NCBI RefSeq assembly: GCF_014836615.1
Contig: NZ_JACSQN010000002.1
Coordinates: 124,001 to 188,000 of the forward strand
DNA from: Sporosarcina quadrami
GTDB taxonomy: Bacteria > Bacillota > Bacilli > Bacillales_A > Planococcaceae
Reading direction: 5' to 3'
DNA: 64,000 bases
This document shows, piece after piece, positions 1 to 8,622 of this stretch. Within the stretch, counting starts at the first letter, position 1, and every line of letters starts with the position of its first letter. Below the pieces are notes generated by a model. It saw only the letters and a program-made list of their open reading frames with translations. It did not search any database and was not told where the DNA came from. Both the position numbers and the translations under genes were made by a program.

Positions 1-22
1 ACAAGCGAAAGGGGAACTGGTT

Positions 23-736
23 ATGTGGTCTGAAATGAAAAAATGGTTATCAATTATTAAAAGTTTATTTAAAAGCAAAAAAAGTGGCACTTACTATATT
101 GGAGGTCATGAATCCCTTCCGAAACCATTAACACGTGAAGAGGAAGCAGTGGCAATAAGAGCATTCATGGAAGGTGATATGGATGCACGGGATACATTAA
201 TTGAAAAAAATCTTAGACTTGTCGTGTATATTGCTCGACGTTTTGATAATACGAATACACATATTGAAGATTTAATTAGTATTGGTACAATCGGACTTAT
301 AAAAGCGATTGAAACCTTTAAGGCCGATCGCAATATTAAACTTGCGACATATGCATCGCGCTGTATTGAAAATGAAATACTTATGCATCTACGGAAAACT
401 AATCGTACAAAGTCAGAAATCTCATTTGACGAACCATTGAATTCGGATGCAGACGGAAACGAATTATTACTATCTGATATATTGGGCACAGATGAGCATA
501 TTATTACAGATGATGTCGAGAAAAAGTTGGAAAGACAACATATGATCGAAGCCATCAGTATATTGGATGAAAGAGAAAGATATATAATGGAATGCCGTTT
601 CGGTTTGACTGGCCATTTAGAAATGACCCAGAAAGAGGTTGCTGAGTTACTTGGTATTTCACAATCATATATATCTCGGCTTGAGAAAAAGATCATCTCT
701 GATTTACGTGATAAATTGAATCAACCAATTGCTTGA
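23..736 (+). CDS. sigE: RNA polymerase sporulation sigma factor SigE (pro-sigma-E)
   Basis: Encodes 237 residues, close to the usual 239 of pro-sigma-E, the early mother-cell sigma factor. The first ~27 residues are a basic, hydrophobic pro-sequence ending at the YYIGG motif, where the family is cleaved by SpoIIGA. Region 2 carries [12 protein letters not shown] and [15 protein letters not shown]; the C-terminal region 4 helix-turn-helix reads [16 protein letters not shown]. The start at 23 follows an AAAGGGGA ribosome site. The processing protease gene spoIIGA normally lies just upstream and would be outside the window. sigG follows after 93 bp, as in other Bacillales. A long antisense reading frame over the gene is a shadow. 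Confidence 0.97.
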   Translation: MWSEMKKWLSIIKSLFKSKKSGTYYIGGHESLPKPLTREEEAVAIRAFMEGDMDARDTLIEKNLRLVVYIARRFDNTNTHIEDLISIGTIGLIKAIETFKADRNIKLATYASRCIENEILMHLRKTNRTKSEISFDEPLNSDADGNELLLSDILGTDEHIITDDVEKKLERQHMIEAISILDERERYIMECRFGLTGHLEMTQKEVAELLGISQSYISRLEKKIISDLRDKLNQPIA

Positions 737-762
737 TGGTTGAAATTGGCGAATCATATTTC

Positions 763-791
763 GCATATTCCGCATAACTGGGGACAAACTA
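763..791 (+). promoter_or_regulatory. candidate sigma-F/sigma-G promoter for sigG
   Basis: In the sigE-sigG gap, GCATA (763-767) is followed after 14 bases by GGACAAACTA (782-791). This resembles the forespore consensus GYWTA, about 15 bases, GGnRAnAMTW with one mismatch in the second element. It lies 39 bases before the chosen sigG start. sigG of B. subtilis is known to be switched on by sigma-F, so the position makes sense. The match is by eye only. Confidence 0.5.
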
Positions 792-829
792 TTTCCTACA
801 GTCATCTACAGAATGTGGAGGAAAAGCGA

Positions 830-1612
830 ATGATGCGTACAAGAGTCGAAATTTGTGGTATCGATACGTCCAATTTGCCATTACTGACAAATGAAGTGAT
901 GAAAGCAACATTCATCAGATTACAAAGCGGCGATGAATCAGCTCGAGAAGAACTGGTTTTTGGGAACTTGCGATTAGTTCTTAGTTTAGTTCAGAGATTT
1001 GCTTACAGGGGGGAGCAGGCAGATGACCTTTTTCAAGTAGGCTGTATCGGACTTTTGAAGTCCATAGATAATTTTGATTTGAAACATAATGTTCGATTTT
1101 CAACATATGCAGTTCCAATGATTATCGGAGAAATAAAAAGGCATTTAAGAGATCACCATTCCATTAGGGTGTCCAGATCTCTTAGAGATATTGCGTATAA
1201 AGCTATTCGAGCAAAAGAACAATTCATCAACGAGCATCAGAGAGAGCCGAAAATATCTGATTTGGCGGGTATTATAGATATACCTGAAGACGATATTTTG
1301 TTTGCACTAGATGCTATACAAGATCCGATGTCATTGCACGAACCGATGAATGGTGATGGCGGGGATCCGGTTTATATAATGGACCAGCTACATGACAAAA
1401 AAGTCTCCGAAGATCGTTGGCTCACTTATGTGTCTGTGAAAGAGACGGTATCTGAAATGACGGAGAGGCAAAAAACAATTCTCTCTAAACGTTTCTATCA
1501 TGGACAGACACAGACGGAAATTGCTAAAGAATTAGGTATCTCTCAAGCCCAAATCTCTAGACTTGAGAAAAATGCTATTCAATTAATCAAAGAAGGTATG
1601 GAAAATGAATGA
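830..1612 (+). CDS. sigG: RNA polymerase sporulation sigma factor SigG
   Basis: Late forespore sigma factor. From the ATG at 830 the product has 260 residues, the same length as B. subtilis SigG. A longer in-frame start at 740 would add 30 residues that run through the putative promoter, so it is rejected; GGAGG at 817-821 sits at normal distance from 830. The family N-terminus RTRVEICGIDTSNLP, region 2 (DDLFQVGCIGLLKSIDNFD), region 3 (SRSLRDIAYKA) and the region 4 helix-turn-helix (ELGISQAQISRLEK) are all present. It is followed by a strong terminator, so it ends the sporulation sigma pair. Confidence 0.97.
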   Translation: MMRTRVEICGIDTSNLPLLTNEVMKATFIRLQSGDESAREELVFGNLRLVLSLVQRFAYRGEQADDLFQVGCIGLLKSIDNFDLKHNVRFSTYAVPMIIGEIKRHLRDHHSIRVSRSLRDIAYKAIRAKEQFINEHQREPKISDLAGIIDIPEDDILFALDAIQDPMSLHEPMNGDGGDPVYIMDQLHDKKVSEDRWLTYVSVKETVSEMTERQKTILSKRFYHGQTQTEIAKELGISQAQISRLEKNAIQLIKEGMENE

Positions 1613-1622
1613 CTGTTGGAAG

Positions 1623-1656
1623 AAACGCAATGTGCTCCAAGCATTGCGTTTTTTTC
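1623..1656 (+). terminator. Rho-independent terminator after sigG
   Basis: A 9-bp perfect stem AACGCAATG / CATTGCGTT (1624-1632 and 1642-1650) with a short loop runs directly into seven T residues. Confidence 0.9.
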
Positions 1657-1694
1657 TGCCCTACCAGCATATCGTGTAAAAAGGAGGAATTAGG

Positions 1695-1937
1695 ATGAGG
1701 TTTTCGGAATTGCAAAAAAAAGAAGTTATTGAAGTGAAAAAGGGTTCATTCCTTGGGTTTGTACAGGATGCAACGATTGATATGAAAAACGGAAAGCTCG
1801 ATGTTTTGCAAGTCGGCGGAGCAGAAAGAACACTTTTCATGGAGCCGAAAGTAAAGGAATTCAAGCAAATTAAATACGATGATGTCGTAACTATTGGCAA
1901 AGACATTATTTTAGTAGGCAAAAAGCCTGTTATTTAA
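1695..1937 (+). CDS. ylmC: YlmC/YmxH-family PRC-barrel protein
   Basis: Small protein of 80 residues with the typical YlmC/YmxH opening (MRFSELQKKEVIEVKKGSFLG in shortened form MRFSELQKKEV) and a single PRC-barrel-like fold of short beta strands. The family is conserved next to sigG in Bacillales; its function is not established. An AAGGAGGA ribosome site precedes the ATG at 1695. In B. subtilis the next gene is ylmD; here ylmE follows after a 71-bp gap holding a promoter. Confidence 0.85.
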   Translation: MRFSELQKKEVIEVKKGSFLGFVQDATIDMKNGKLDVLQVGGAERTLFMEPKVKEFKQIKYDDVVTIGKDIILVGKKPVI

Positions 1938-1947
1938 AGAGTAATCA

Positions 1948-1976
1948 TTGATATGTATGCATTCACTTGATACAAT
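1948..1976 (+). promoter_or_regulatory. sigma-A type promoter for ylmE-sepF-ylmG
   Basis: TTGATA (1948-1953) and TACAAT (1971-1976) are separated by exactly 17 bases. It lies where ylmD would be in B. subtilis, between ylmC and ylmE. Confidence 0.65.
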
Positions 1977-2008
1977 AAAGCAAAGTAAGAAGAAAAGTAG
2001 TGATAGAA

Positions 2009-2704
2009 ATGACAAAGCTTTACGAAAAGACTGAGCAAATTCGAAAAGAAATTCAACAAGCCTGTCTACGTACTGGACGAAATCACGAAGACATCACAAC
2101 TATTGCTGTCACAAAACAGGTTTCGTCCAAGCGGGCTATTGAGGTCATCGATTCAGGCATTATTGATCTCGGTGAAAACAGACCAGAAGGCTTATTAGAA
2201 AAACAAGCTGATATCCAACAACCGGACTTGAACTGGCACTTTATCGGAAATGTGCAAAGTAGAAAAGTGAAAGATATTATTAACGAGATTGATTATTTAC
2301 ATTCGTTGGACAGGTTAAGTCTTGCTAAAGAAATACAGAAACGAGCAAGTAAAACAGTCAACTGTTTCGTTCAAGTGAATGTGTCTGAAGAACAATCGAA
2401 ATCAGGCCTTACCGTTGAAGAAGTTGAGGAGTTCGTGCAACAACTGAAGCAATATGATAAAATTCAAGTTGTAGGTCTGATGACGATGGCTCCATTTACG
2501 GAAGACCAAGAAGTTATCCGTTCGGTATTCCGATCACTTCGGAAGCTGCGTGATGAATTGTCTTCCAAGAAATTGAAACACGCTCCATGCACACTGTTAT
2601 CCATGGGAATGTCAAATGACTATGTCATTGCGATTGAAGAAGGTGCAACTCACGTTAGAATCGGTACCGCATTAGTCGGAACGGAGAGCGAGGGAGAAGA
2701 ATGA
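2009..2704 (+). CDS. ylmE: YggS-family pyridoxal-phosphate homeostasis protein
   Basis: PLP-binding alanine-racemase-fold protein of about 231 residues that buffers pyridoxal phosphate. Family marks are TIAVTKQVS with the PLP lysine near residue 34, [44 protein letters not shown] and [15 protein letters not shown]. The ATG at 2009 matches the length of the B. subtilis homologue; a GTG at 2000 is an alternative and neither has a strong ribosome site. The stop overlaps the sepF start as ATGA. It has its own promoter at 1948-1976. Confidence 0.93.
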   Translation: MTKLYEKTEQIRKEIQQACLRTGRNHEDITTIAVTKQVSSKRAIEVIDSGIIDLGENRPEGLLEKQADIQQPDLNWHFIGNVQSRKVKDIINEIDYLHSLDRLSLAKEIQKRASKTVNCFVQVNVSEEQSKSGLTVEEVEEFVQQLKQYDKIQVVGLMTMAPFTEDQEVIRSVFRSLRKLRDELSSKKLKHAPCTLLSMGMSNDYVIAIEEGATHVRIGTALVGTESEGEE

Positions 2705-3165
2705 GTATGAAAAGACGGATTGAAAAGTGGTTCTATCTTGACGATGAAGAGGAACAACAACAGCAACAGGAACAACAACAGGCGGTGAGGGAACCGAAGC
2801 AGCATTCTGTGCAGCAGCAACAACCAAGAAGGACTCCTGCAAGGAAGCAACAAGAAGTCGAAACTCAACAACCTGGCACAGTTGTCAGTCTCCAAAGTTT
2901 GCAGAAATCTTCTAAAGTCGTATTATTTGAACCGCGTGTCTATGCAGAAGCACAGGATATTTCAGAACACTTGAAAAACAAACGCGCCGTTGTTGTAAAC
3001 TTACAGCGTATTGAGCGAGATCAGGGAATACGTATTGTCGATTTTCTGAGCGGAACTGTTTACGCACTAGGTGGAGATATACAGCGAATTGGGACAGATA
3101 TATTTTTATGTGTACCTGAGAACGTTGAAGTGGCAGGGGCTATTTCTGATTACTTTGAACGATAG
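2701..3165 (+). CDS. sepF: Cell division protein SepF
   Basis: SepF bundles and anchors FtsZ at the septum. The N-terminal residues [15 protein letters not shown] form the conserved membrane-targeting amphipathic helix. A glutamine-rich linker of about 45 residues follows, then the C-terminal SepF core ([54 protein letters not shown]). 154 residues, normal for the family. Start overlaps ylmE by four bases, implying translational coupling. The linker is more glutamine-rich (runs of five and four) than most; it is low-complexity and probably tolerant of change. Confidence 0.95.
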   Translation: MSMKRRIEKWFYLDDEEEQQQQQEQQQAVREPKQHSVQQQQPRRTPARKQQEVETQQPGTVVSLQSLQKSSKVVLFEPRVYAEAQDISEHLKNKRAVVVNLQRIERDQGIRIVDFLSGTVYALGGDIQRIGTDIFLCVPENVEVAGAISDYFER

Positions 3166-3190
3166 AATTAGATGAGGTGTACAGACAAAG

Positions 3191-3478
3191 ATGTTTATTT
3201 TAAATTTGATTTATATAGCTGCAGAATATGCAATTAATATTTTCTCAATACTTCTCATCATTTATATTTTGATGTCATGGGTACCTGCATCCAGAGAAAC
3301 TACAATCGGTCGATGGATCGGTAAAATTGCAGAACCATATTTAGGTTTTTTCCGTAAATTTATCCCGCCACTAGGCATGATCGATATTTCACCAATCGTT
3401 GCCATATTTGTTTTGAGATATTTGATCGTTCCTGGTTTGTATCAAGTCTATTCAATGATCGCCTCACTTATTAGGTGA
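3191..3478 (+). CDS. ylmG: YggT-family membrane protein YlmG
   Basis: Integral membrane protein of 95 residues with two hydrophobic segments, roughly residues 1-25 and 60-90, separated by the conserved stretch [21 protein letters not shown] then [13 protein letters not shown] and [10 protein letters not shown]. The YggT/YlmG family is linked to division and membrane insertion, but no reaction is known. GAGGTG lies upstream of the ATG. The last codons form the left arm of a terminator, which separates it from ylmH. Confidence 0.92.
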   Translation: MFILNLIYIAAEYAINIFSILLIIYILMSWVPASRETTIGRWIGKIAEPYLGFFRKFIPPLGMIDISPIVAIFVLRYLIVPGLYQVYSMIASLIR

Positions 3479-3488
3479 GGTTTTTTTT
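3462..3488 (+). terminator. Rho-independent terminator overlapping the ylmG stop
   Basis: CCTCAC (3462-3467) pairs with GTGAGG (3475-3480) and is followed by eight T residues. The ylmG stop codon TGA lies in the right arm. It should reduce read-through into ylmH. Confidence 0.75.
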
Positions 3489-3516
3489 ATAAGAAAACGG
3501 TAAGGGGTCGTCTCAG

Positions 3517-4293
3517 ATGGATTCGATTGTACAACATTTTAGAAAAGAAGAGCAGCCGTTCATCGAAACAGCGTTTGGCTGGGTGCGTGAAGTTGAAGAT
3601 ACGTACGCACCCAAACTCACCGGATTTCTCGATCCTCGTGAACAATTCATAGTTGAAACGATTGTAAATAATGCCGGTCTTTCTTATGATGCTTATGGCG
3701 GATTTTTAAAACCGGAACGCGAACGGCTGCTCATCTATCCGGATTACTACGAACCTGAAACAGACGATTACCAGGTTGCCCTGTTTTCGATTAACTATCC
3801 TGCTAAGTTCGTCACGTTGGAACATCGGGATATTTTGGGCTCTCTGATGTCACTTGGAATCGACCGTTCCAAATTCGGCGATATCCGATTACAAGATGAT
3901 ATTGCTCAATTTGCTGTAGTGGATGAACTGAAGGATTATTTGGCAGCGAATTTCAACTCCATCGGTAAATCAAAAGTCCGGATTGAACAGCTTGATTCTT
4001 CGGTGGCATTGATTGACTCGATGGAGTCGTGGACAGAAGAACTTTATACAATAAGTTCTTTACGACTGGACGCTGTTGTAGCAGCAATCATGAACAGTCC
4101 AAGACAAAAAGCAGTCACTCTTGTCCAGAATGATAAAGTGAAAGTGAATCACACAGTTCGTAATCAACCTGCATTTGAACTGAACGAATTGGACAGTCTA
4201 TCAGTAAGAGGGGCAGGCCGATTCAAAATTTTATCAATTGAAGGTCGCACGAGAAAAGATAAGATTAGAGTATTAATAGGTGTGTTAGAATGA
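3517..4293 (+). CDS. ylmH: S4-domain RNA-binding protein YlmH
   Basis: 258 residues. The N-terminal two thirds are the YlmH-specific region (EDTYAPKLTGFLDPREQ, GFLKPERERLLIYPDYY); the C-terminal S4 RNA-binding domain starts near residue 182 (RLDAVVAAIMNSPRQKAVTL, KVKVNH). YlmH is related to RqcP and can take part in ribosome-associated quality control; rqcH, its functional partner, is in this same window. It sits between ylmG and divIVA as in other Bacillales. The ribosome site AAGGGG precedes the ATG. Confidence 0.93.
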   Translation: MDSIVQHFRKEEQPFIETAFGWVREVEDTYAPKLTGFLDPREQFIVETIVNNAGLSYDAYGGFLKPERERLLIYPDYYEPETDDYQVALFSINYPAKFVTLEHRDILGSLMSLGIDRSKFGDIRLQDDIAQFAVVDELKDYLAANFNSIGKSKVRIEQLDSSVALIDSMESWTEELYTISSLRLDAVVAAIMNSPRQKAVTLVQNDKVKVNHTVRNQPAFELNELDSLSVRGAGRFKILSIEGRTRKDKIRVLIGVLE

Positions 4294-4320
4294 CTTTTCA
4301 GAAATCTATTGAAAAATTGC

Positions 4321-4349
4321 TTACTTATTTTAAAATAGACATGTATAAT
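4321..4349 (+). promoter_or_regulatory. possible promoter for divIVA
   Basis: A perfect TATAAT lies at 4344-4349. The best -35 at 17-base spacing is TTACTT (4321-4326), a weak match. It is placed about 35 bases before the divIVA start. Confidence 0.5.
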
Positions 4350-4383
4350 GAAATGAGATGACTTGAAAGGGGAGAAACGTCCA

Positions 4384-4890
4384 ATGGCATTGTCACCGCT
4401 TGATATACATAATAAAGAATTTAGCCGCGGTTTTCGCGGATATGATGAAGATGAAGTGAATGAATTCCTTGAACAGATTATGAAAGATTATGAGAATGTC
4501 CTTGAAGAAAACAAGGCTCTAAAGAGTAGTTTGAAAGACTCCAAAGAACAAGTTTCACACTATAATACGATTGAAGGTACATTGCAAAAATCCATTCTTA
4601 TTGCACAAGAAGCTGCGGAAGACGTGCGCAGAAATTCAATTCAAGAATCGAAGCTTATTGTGAAGGAAGCGGAGAAAAACGCAGACCGCATTGTTAATGA
4701 AGCTTTATCACGTGCAAGAAAAATCGCAATCGACATCGAGGATCTGAAAAAACAATCTAAAGTCTTCAGAAATCGCTTCCGTATGCTTATTGAAGCGCAG
4801 CTTGATATGATTAAAATGGATGATTGGGACAAATTGATGGACTATGAACCAGAATCCGAATTGTTGGAGATTGCAGCGGACCGCGAATAA
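4384..4890 (+). CDS. divIVA: Cell-division initiation protein DivIVA
   Basis: 168 residues. DivIVA senses curved membrane at poles and septa. The N-terminal lipid-binding domain reads MALSPLDIHNKEFSRGFRGY then DEDEVNEFLEQ; the rest is a parallel coiled coil (residues ~25-60 and 70-150) ending with KQSKVFRNRFRMLIEAQLDM. The ATG at 4384 is chosen because it gives the family N-terminus and follows GGGGAGAA; an upstream in-frame TTG at 4363 lies before that ribosome site and is rejected. It closes the ylm division cluster. Confidence 0.96.
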   Translation: MALSPLDIHNKEFSRGFRGYDEDEVNEFLEQIMKDYENVLEENKALKSSLKDSKEQVSHYNTIEGTLQKSILIAQEAAEDVRRNSIQESKLIVKEAEKNADRIVNEALSRARKIAIDIEDLKKQSKVFRNRFRMLIEAQLDMIKMDDWDKLMDYEPESELLEIAADRE

Positions 4891-4900
4891 CGGAAGGTGC

Positions 4901-4930
4901 TTGACAATTCGTTTTACAGACACATATAAT
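4901..4930 (+). promoter_or_regulatory. sigma-A promoter for the ileS T-box transcript
   Basis: TTGACA (4901-4906) and TATAAT (4925-4930), both perfect, with an 18-base spacer. Transcription would begin near 4937 and read through the T-box leader into ileS. Confidence 0.88.
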
Positions 4931-4937
4931 AATGGAC

Positions 4938-5180
4938 ATATATGTATTCACAGGCGTTGACAGAGAGAGTAGTTTCCATATGCACGTAAAAGCGAGCCAG
5001 GGATAGTGAAAGCCTGGTCGATGGATAGGAAATGAAAATCACTCCAGAGCCGGATTGATAAAAACAATCCCGGGCACACCCCGTTAAGGTGTTCTAAGAG
5101 GCAGTATGATTTTTTACTGCAACTAGGGTGGTATCGCGAGAAATAATCCTCGTCCCTTTATTGGGACGGGGTTTTTTTAT
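4938..5180 (+). ncRNA. T-box leader (isoleucine) controlling ileS
   Basis: A tRNA-sensing leader. The conserved T-box AGGGTGGTATCGCG is at 5125-5138, with the UGGU acceptor-binding bulge suited to a tRNA ending in ACCA. The Stem I specifier reads ATC followed by A at 5038-5041, an isoleucine codon, which matches the downstream gene. The leader terminator pairs CCTCGTCCC (5148-5156) with GGGACGGGG (5163-5171) before seven T residues. Uncharged tRNA-Ile is expected to stabilise the antiterminator and allow ileS expression. The T-box has T where ACCGCG is more usual (ATCGCG). Confidence 0.93.
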
Positions 5181-5242
5181 TTTTTGGATTCAATCCTTAA
5201 GCTCAGATCGTAAGGAAAACATACTATTGAGGAGGAAATTAA

Positions 5243-8005
5243 ATGGAATACAAAGACACATTATTAATGCCTAAAACTGAATTTCCGATGAGAGGGAATT
5301 TACCGAACAAAGAACCTGAAATGCAAGCCAAGTGGGAAGAGATGGATATTTACGCAAAAGTACAAGAGCGAACAAAAGGACTTCCTTTCTTCGTTCTTCA
5401 TGACGGGCCACCATATGCGAACGGTGATCTTCACATGGGGCACGCAATGAACAAAGTATTGAAGGATATGATCGTTCGACACAAATCAATGTCAGGCTTC
5501 CATGCTCCTTATGTACCAGGCTGGGATACGCATGGGCTACCGATTGAACAGGCGCTAGTGAACAAAGGCGTTAAGCGGAAAGAACTAAGCGTTGCTGAAT
5601 TTCGTAAGATGTGTGAAGAATATGCGTATGGTCAAATTGATAATCAACGAACAGAGTTCAAACGAATCGGTGTTCGAGGTGATTGGAAAAATCCGTACAT
5701 TACATTAAAACCGGAATTCGAATCTAGACAGATCCAAGTGTTTGGTGAAATGGCGAAAAAAGGTTATATCTATAAAGGTTTGAAACCGGTTTACTGGTCA
5801 CCTTCAAGTGAATCAGCACTTGCTGAAGCAGAAATTGAATATAAAGATAAGAAATCACCATCGATCTATGTAGCATTCCCGATTAAAGACGGATTAGGTG
5901 TCATCGATGAAGATGTACAGATTGTCATCTGGACGACGACGCCTTGGACAATTCCTGCCAACTTGGGGATTTCTGTTCATCCAGATTTTGTTTATGCCAT
6001 TGTGGATGTAGAAGGACGAAAATATCTTCTATCAAAAGATTTAGTTGAATTTGTAGCGAAAGAAATCGGATGGGAATCATATGAGATTTCAGGAGAAGTG
6101 AAAGGATCTGATTTGGATAGTGTAGTTGCCAAGCATCCGATTTACGATCGTGATTCTCTCGTTATGTTAGGTGACCATGTTACAGCAGAAGCGGGAACAG
6201 GTTGTGTTCATACAGCTCCTGGCCATGGTGAAGATGACTTCTACGTCAGTAAACAGTATGGAATCGATGCACTTTCACCGATTAACGACCGTGGTGTCAT
6301 GACGGATGAAGCCCCTGGTTTTGAAGGGTTGTTCTATGAAGATGCGAATAAAGAAGTGACGAAGAAGCTTGAAGAAGTCGGCGCATTACTAAAGCTTTCA
6401 TTCATCACACACTCCTATCCGCATGACTGGCGTACAAAGAAGCCGGTAATCTTCCGTGCAACTGCGCAGTGGTTTGCTTCCATCCAGTCGTTCCGCGAAG
6501 AGTTACTAGATGCAATTCGCAATACAAAGTTCACTCCTGCTTGGGGTGAGACACGTCTTTACAATATGGTGCGTGATCGTGGTGACTGGTGTATTTCTCG
6601 CCAACGTGTATGGGGAGTTCCAATTCCCGTATTTTACGCGGAGAACGGAGAAGCGATCATTACGGATGAAACGATTGCTCATGTTTCTAGTTTGTTCCGT
6701 GAAAATGGTTCTAATATTTGGTTTGAACGAGATGCAAATGATCTTCTGCCAGAAGGATTTACACATGTTGGAAGTCCGAATGGCGTGTTTACAAAAGAAA
6801 CAGACATCATGGATGTATGGTTTGACTCCGGTTCGACGCACCAAGGTGTATTGGATGAGAGAGAGGATCTGATCTATCCAGCGGACTTGTATCTAGAAGG
6901 TTCAGACCAATACCGTGGCTGGTTCAACTCTTCACTAACGACGAGTGTAGCCATTAACGGGATTGCTCCTTATAAGGGCATTCTAAGTCACGGTTTCACA
7001 TTGGATGGCGAAGGACGCAAGATGAGTAAATCGCTCGGAAACACAATCGTACCTGCAAAAGTGATGAATCAGCTTGGAGCGGATATTCTTCGTCTATGGG
7101 TATCTTCCGTCGATTATACGGCTGATGTACGTGTATCTGATTCCAACTTCAAACAAGTATCTGAAGTATACCGGAAAATCCGTAATACGTTACGGTTCTT
7201 ACATGGTAATGTGACAGACTTTAATGTAGCAGCGGACCGAGTGGCGTTTGAAGATATGCGTCCGATCGATCAATATGTATATGTAAAACTTCAAGATCTA
7301 ATTAAAGAAGTCCTTGCTTCATATGAAAATTATGAGTTTGCGAATGTATATCACGCTGTGAACAATTTCTGTACAGGTGATTTGAGCTCATTCTATCTTG
7401 ATATCGCTAAAGATGTTGTCTATATTGAAGGTGCAGATCATCCGCATCGTCGTGCTATGCAGACAGTCATGTACGATACATTGCTATCGTTGCTGAAGTT
7501 ATTGACGCCGATCATTCCTCATACAACAGATGAACTTTGGGCGTACTTGACTGATGTAGAAGAGGCAAGTGTACAGTTGACTGATATGCCGACAGCTGTC
7601 GATCTTGGGGAGCAGGCTACTGCACTGCGTGAGCGATTCGGCAAGTTGATGGACGTACGTGATGATGTATTGAAAGCATTAGAAGAAGCTCGGAATTCAA
7701 AAGTCATCGGTAAATCACTGGAAGCGAAAGTGACTGTTTCTTTACCTGAAAAGTATGCGGGTATTCTTTCTTCGGATGACATTGACTTCGCACAATTCTT
7801 TATCGTTTCCAAGTTCGAAGAAGGCGAGATGAGCAAAATGCCTGCTGGAACACTTGAACTTGATGCTGCCTCTGTACTTGTGGAAAAAGCTGATGGCGAG
7901 AAATGTGAACGTTGCTGGACAATTTCCGAAACTGTCGGAGAAGACGCTGAACATCCAGCTCTATGTACACGTTGCGCGACAGTCGTCAAAAACTATTATT
8001 CATAA
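5243..8005 (+). CDS. ileS: Isoleucyl-tRNA synthetase
   Basis: 920 residues, class I synthetase that charges tRNA-Ile. The HIGH motif is HMGH within [16 protein letters not shown] near residue 64. The editing CP1 domain includes [16 protein letters not shown] and [20 protein letters not shown] appears in [10 protein letters not shown] near residue 595. A C-terminal zinc site has CERC and CTRC. Length matches the B. subtilis type enzyme. GAGGAGGAA precedes the ATG. Controlled by the T-box directly upstream. Confidence 0.98.
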   Translation: MEYKDTLLMPKTEFPMRGNLPNKEPEMQAKWEEMDIYAKVQERTKGLPFFVLHDGPPYANGDLHMGHAMNKVLKDMIVRHKSMSGFHAPYVPGWDTHGLPIEQALVNKGVKRKELSVAEFRKMCEEYAYGQIDNQRTEFKRIGVRGDWKNPYITLKPEFESRQIQVFGEMAKKGYIYKGLKPVYWSPSSESALAEAEIEYKDKKSPSIYVAFPIKDGLGVIDEDVQIVIWTTTPWTIPANLGISVHPDFVYAIVDVEGRKYLLSKDLVEFVAKEIGWESYEISGEVKGSDLDSVVAKHPIYDRDSLVMLGDHVTAEAGTGCVHTAPGHGEDDFYVSKQYGIDALSPINDRGVMTDEAPGFEGLFYEDANKEVTKKLEEVGALLKLSFITHSYPHDWRTKKPVIFRATAQWFASIQSFREELLDAIRNTKFTPAWGETRLYNMVRDRGDWCISRQRVWGVPIPVFYAENGEAIITDETIAHVSSLFRENGSNIWFERDANDLLPEGFTHVGSPNGVFTKETDIMDVWFDSGSTHQGVLDEREDLIYPADLYLEGSDQYRGWFNSSLTTSVAINGIAPYKGILSHGFTLDGEGRKMSKSLGNTIVPAKVMNQLGADILRLWVSSVDYTADVRVSDSNFKQVSEVYRKIRNTLRFLHGNVTDFNVAADRVAFEDMRPIDQYVYVKLQDLIKEVLASYENYEFANVYHAVNNFCTGDLSSFYLDIAKDVVYIEGADHPHRRAMQTVMYDTLLSLLKLLTPIIPHTTDELWAYLTDVEEASVQLTDMPTAVDLGEQATALRERFGKLMDVRDDVLKALEEARNSKVIGKSLEAKVTVSLPEKYAGILSSDDIDFAQFFIVSKFEEGEMSKMPAGTLELDAASVLVEKADGEKCERCWTISETVGEDAEHPALCTRCATVVKNYYS

Positions 8006-8015
8006 GGCAGGATGT

Positions 8016-8075
8016 GAAAAGCTGTTTGTAATTATGGCGAAGTGTCATATTTGCAGACGGCTTTTCTCTTTTCTG
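8016..8075 (+). terminator. probable terminator after ileS
   Basis: A 15-bp imperfect stem pairs 8016-8030 (GAAAAGCTGTTTGTA) with 8052-8066 (TGCAGACGGCTTTTC), using several G-U pairs, followed by a T-rich stretch. The loop is long (21 bases). Confidence 0.6.
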
Positions 8076-8104
8076 CGTCTGAGTTCATGATTTTGCTCAT
8101 TTTG

Positions 8105-8113
8105 TGGTAAAAT
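8105..8113 (+). promoter_or_regulatory. extended -10 promoter for lspA-rluD
   Basis: TGGTAAAAT fits an extended -10 element. No good -35 is seen at normal spacing. It lies between the ileS terminator and lspA. Confidence 0.5.
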
Positions 8114-8145
8114 GGTACAGATACTGTCGGACGGAGGTTTTTTAG

Positions 8146-8622
8146 TTGTTACTGTATTACGGATTAGCGCTACTCATAATCTTGCTAGATCAATTAACAA
8201 AATGGTTAGTTGTTCAAAATATGCAAATCGGTGAAAAGATTTCAATTGCCGAACCTTTTTTAGGTCTTCTCTCACACCGTAACAAAGGTGCTGCATGGGG
8301 AATGCTTGAAGGCCAGATGTGGTTATTTTATGTTGTGACAATTTTTGTCGTAGTCGGAATTATATACTTCTTCCATAAAGAAGCGAAAGGCTCCCGATTG
8401 TTAGGTGTCAGTTTGATGTTTTTACTAGGCGGTGCAATAGGTAATTTCATCGATCGATTGTGGAGGAAGGAAGTTGTCGATTTTATCGACGTAATCATAC
8501 CGGTCATCAATTACGATTTTCCGATTTTCAACGTGGCAGACGCCGCTTTGACAGTAGGAGTTGTGTTAATCATCATCCATGTCATACTGGATGAAAAAAA
8601 GAACAAGAAAAAGGTGTCTTAA
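8146..8622 (+). CDS. lspA: Lipoprotein signal peptidase (SPase II)
   Basis: 158 residues, four membrane segments. Cleaves the signal peptide of diacylglyceryl-modified prolipoproteins. The family marks LLDQLTKW, HRNKGAAWGML, GGAIGNFIDRL with the first catalytic Asp, VVDFID and FNVADAALTVG with the second catalytic Asp are present. The start is TTG at 8146, placed eight bases after GGAGG (8133-8137); it gives the family N-terminus MLLYYGLALLIILLDQ. The stop shares one base with the rluD start. Confidence 0.96.
   Translation: MLLYYGLALLIILLDQLTKWLVVQNMQIGEKISIAEPFLGLLSHRNKGAAWGMLEGQMWLFYVVTIFVVVGIIYFFHKEAKGSRLLGVSLMFLLGGAIGNFIDRLWRKEVVDFIDVIIPVINYDFPIFNVADAALTVGVVLIIIHVILDEKKNKKKVS

Noticed and set aside
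106..696. 196-residue antisense frame over sigE
   Set aside because: The plus strand encodes an unmistakable sigma factor with a good ribosome site; the antisense frame resembles no family.
740..829. N-terminal extension of SigG
   Set aside because: It runs through the likely forespore promoter and has no match in the family; ATG 830 gives exactly the usual length.
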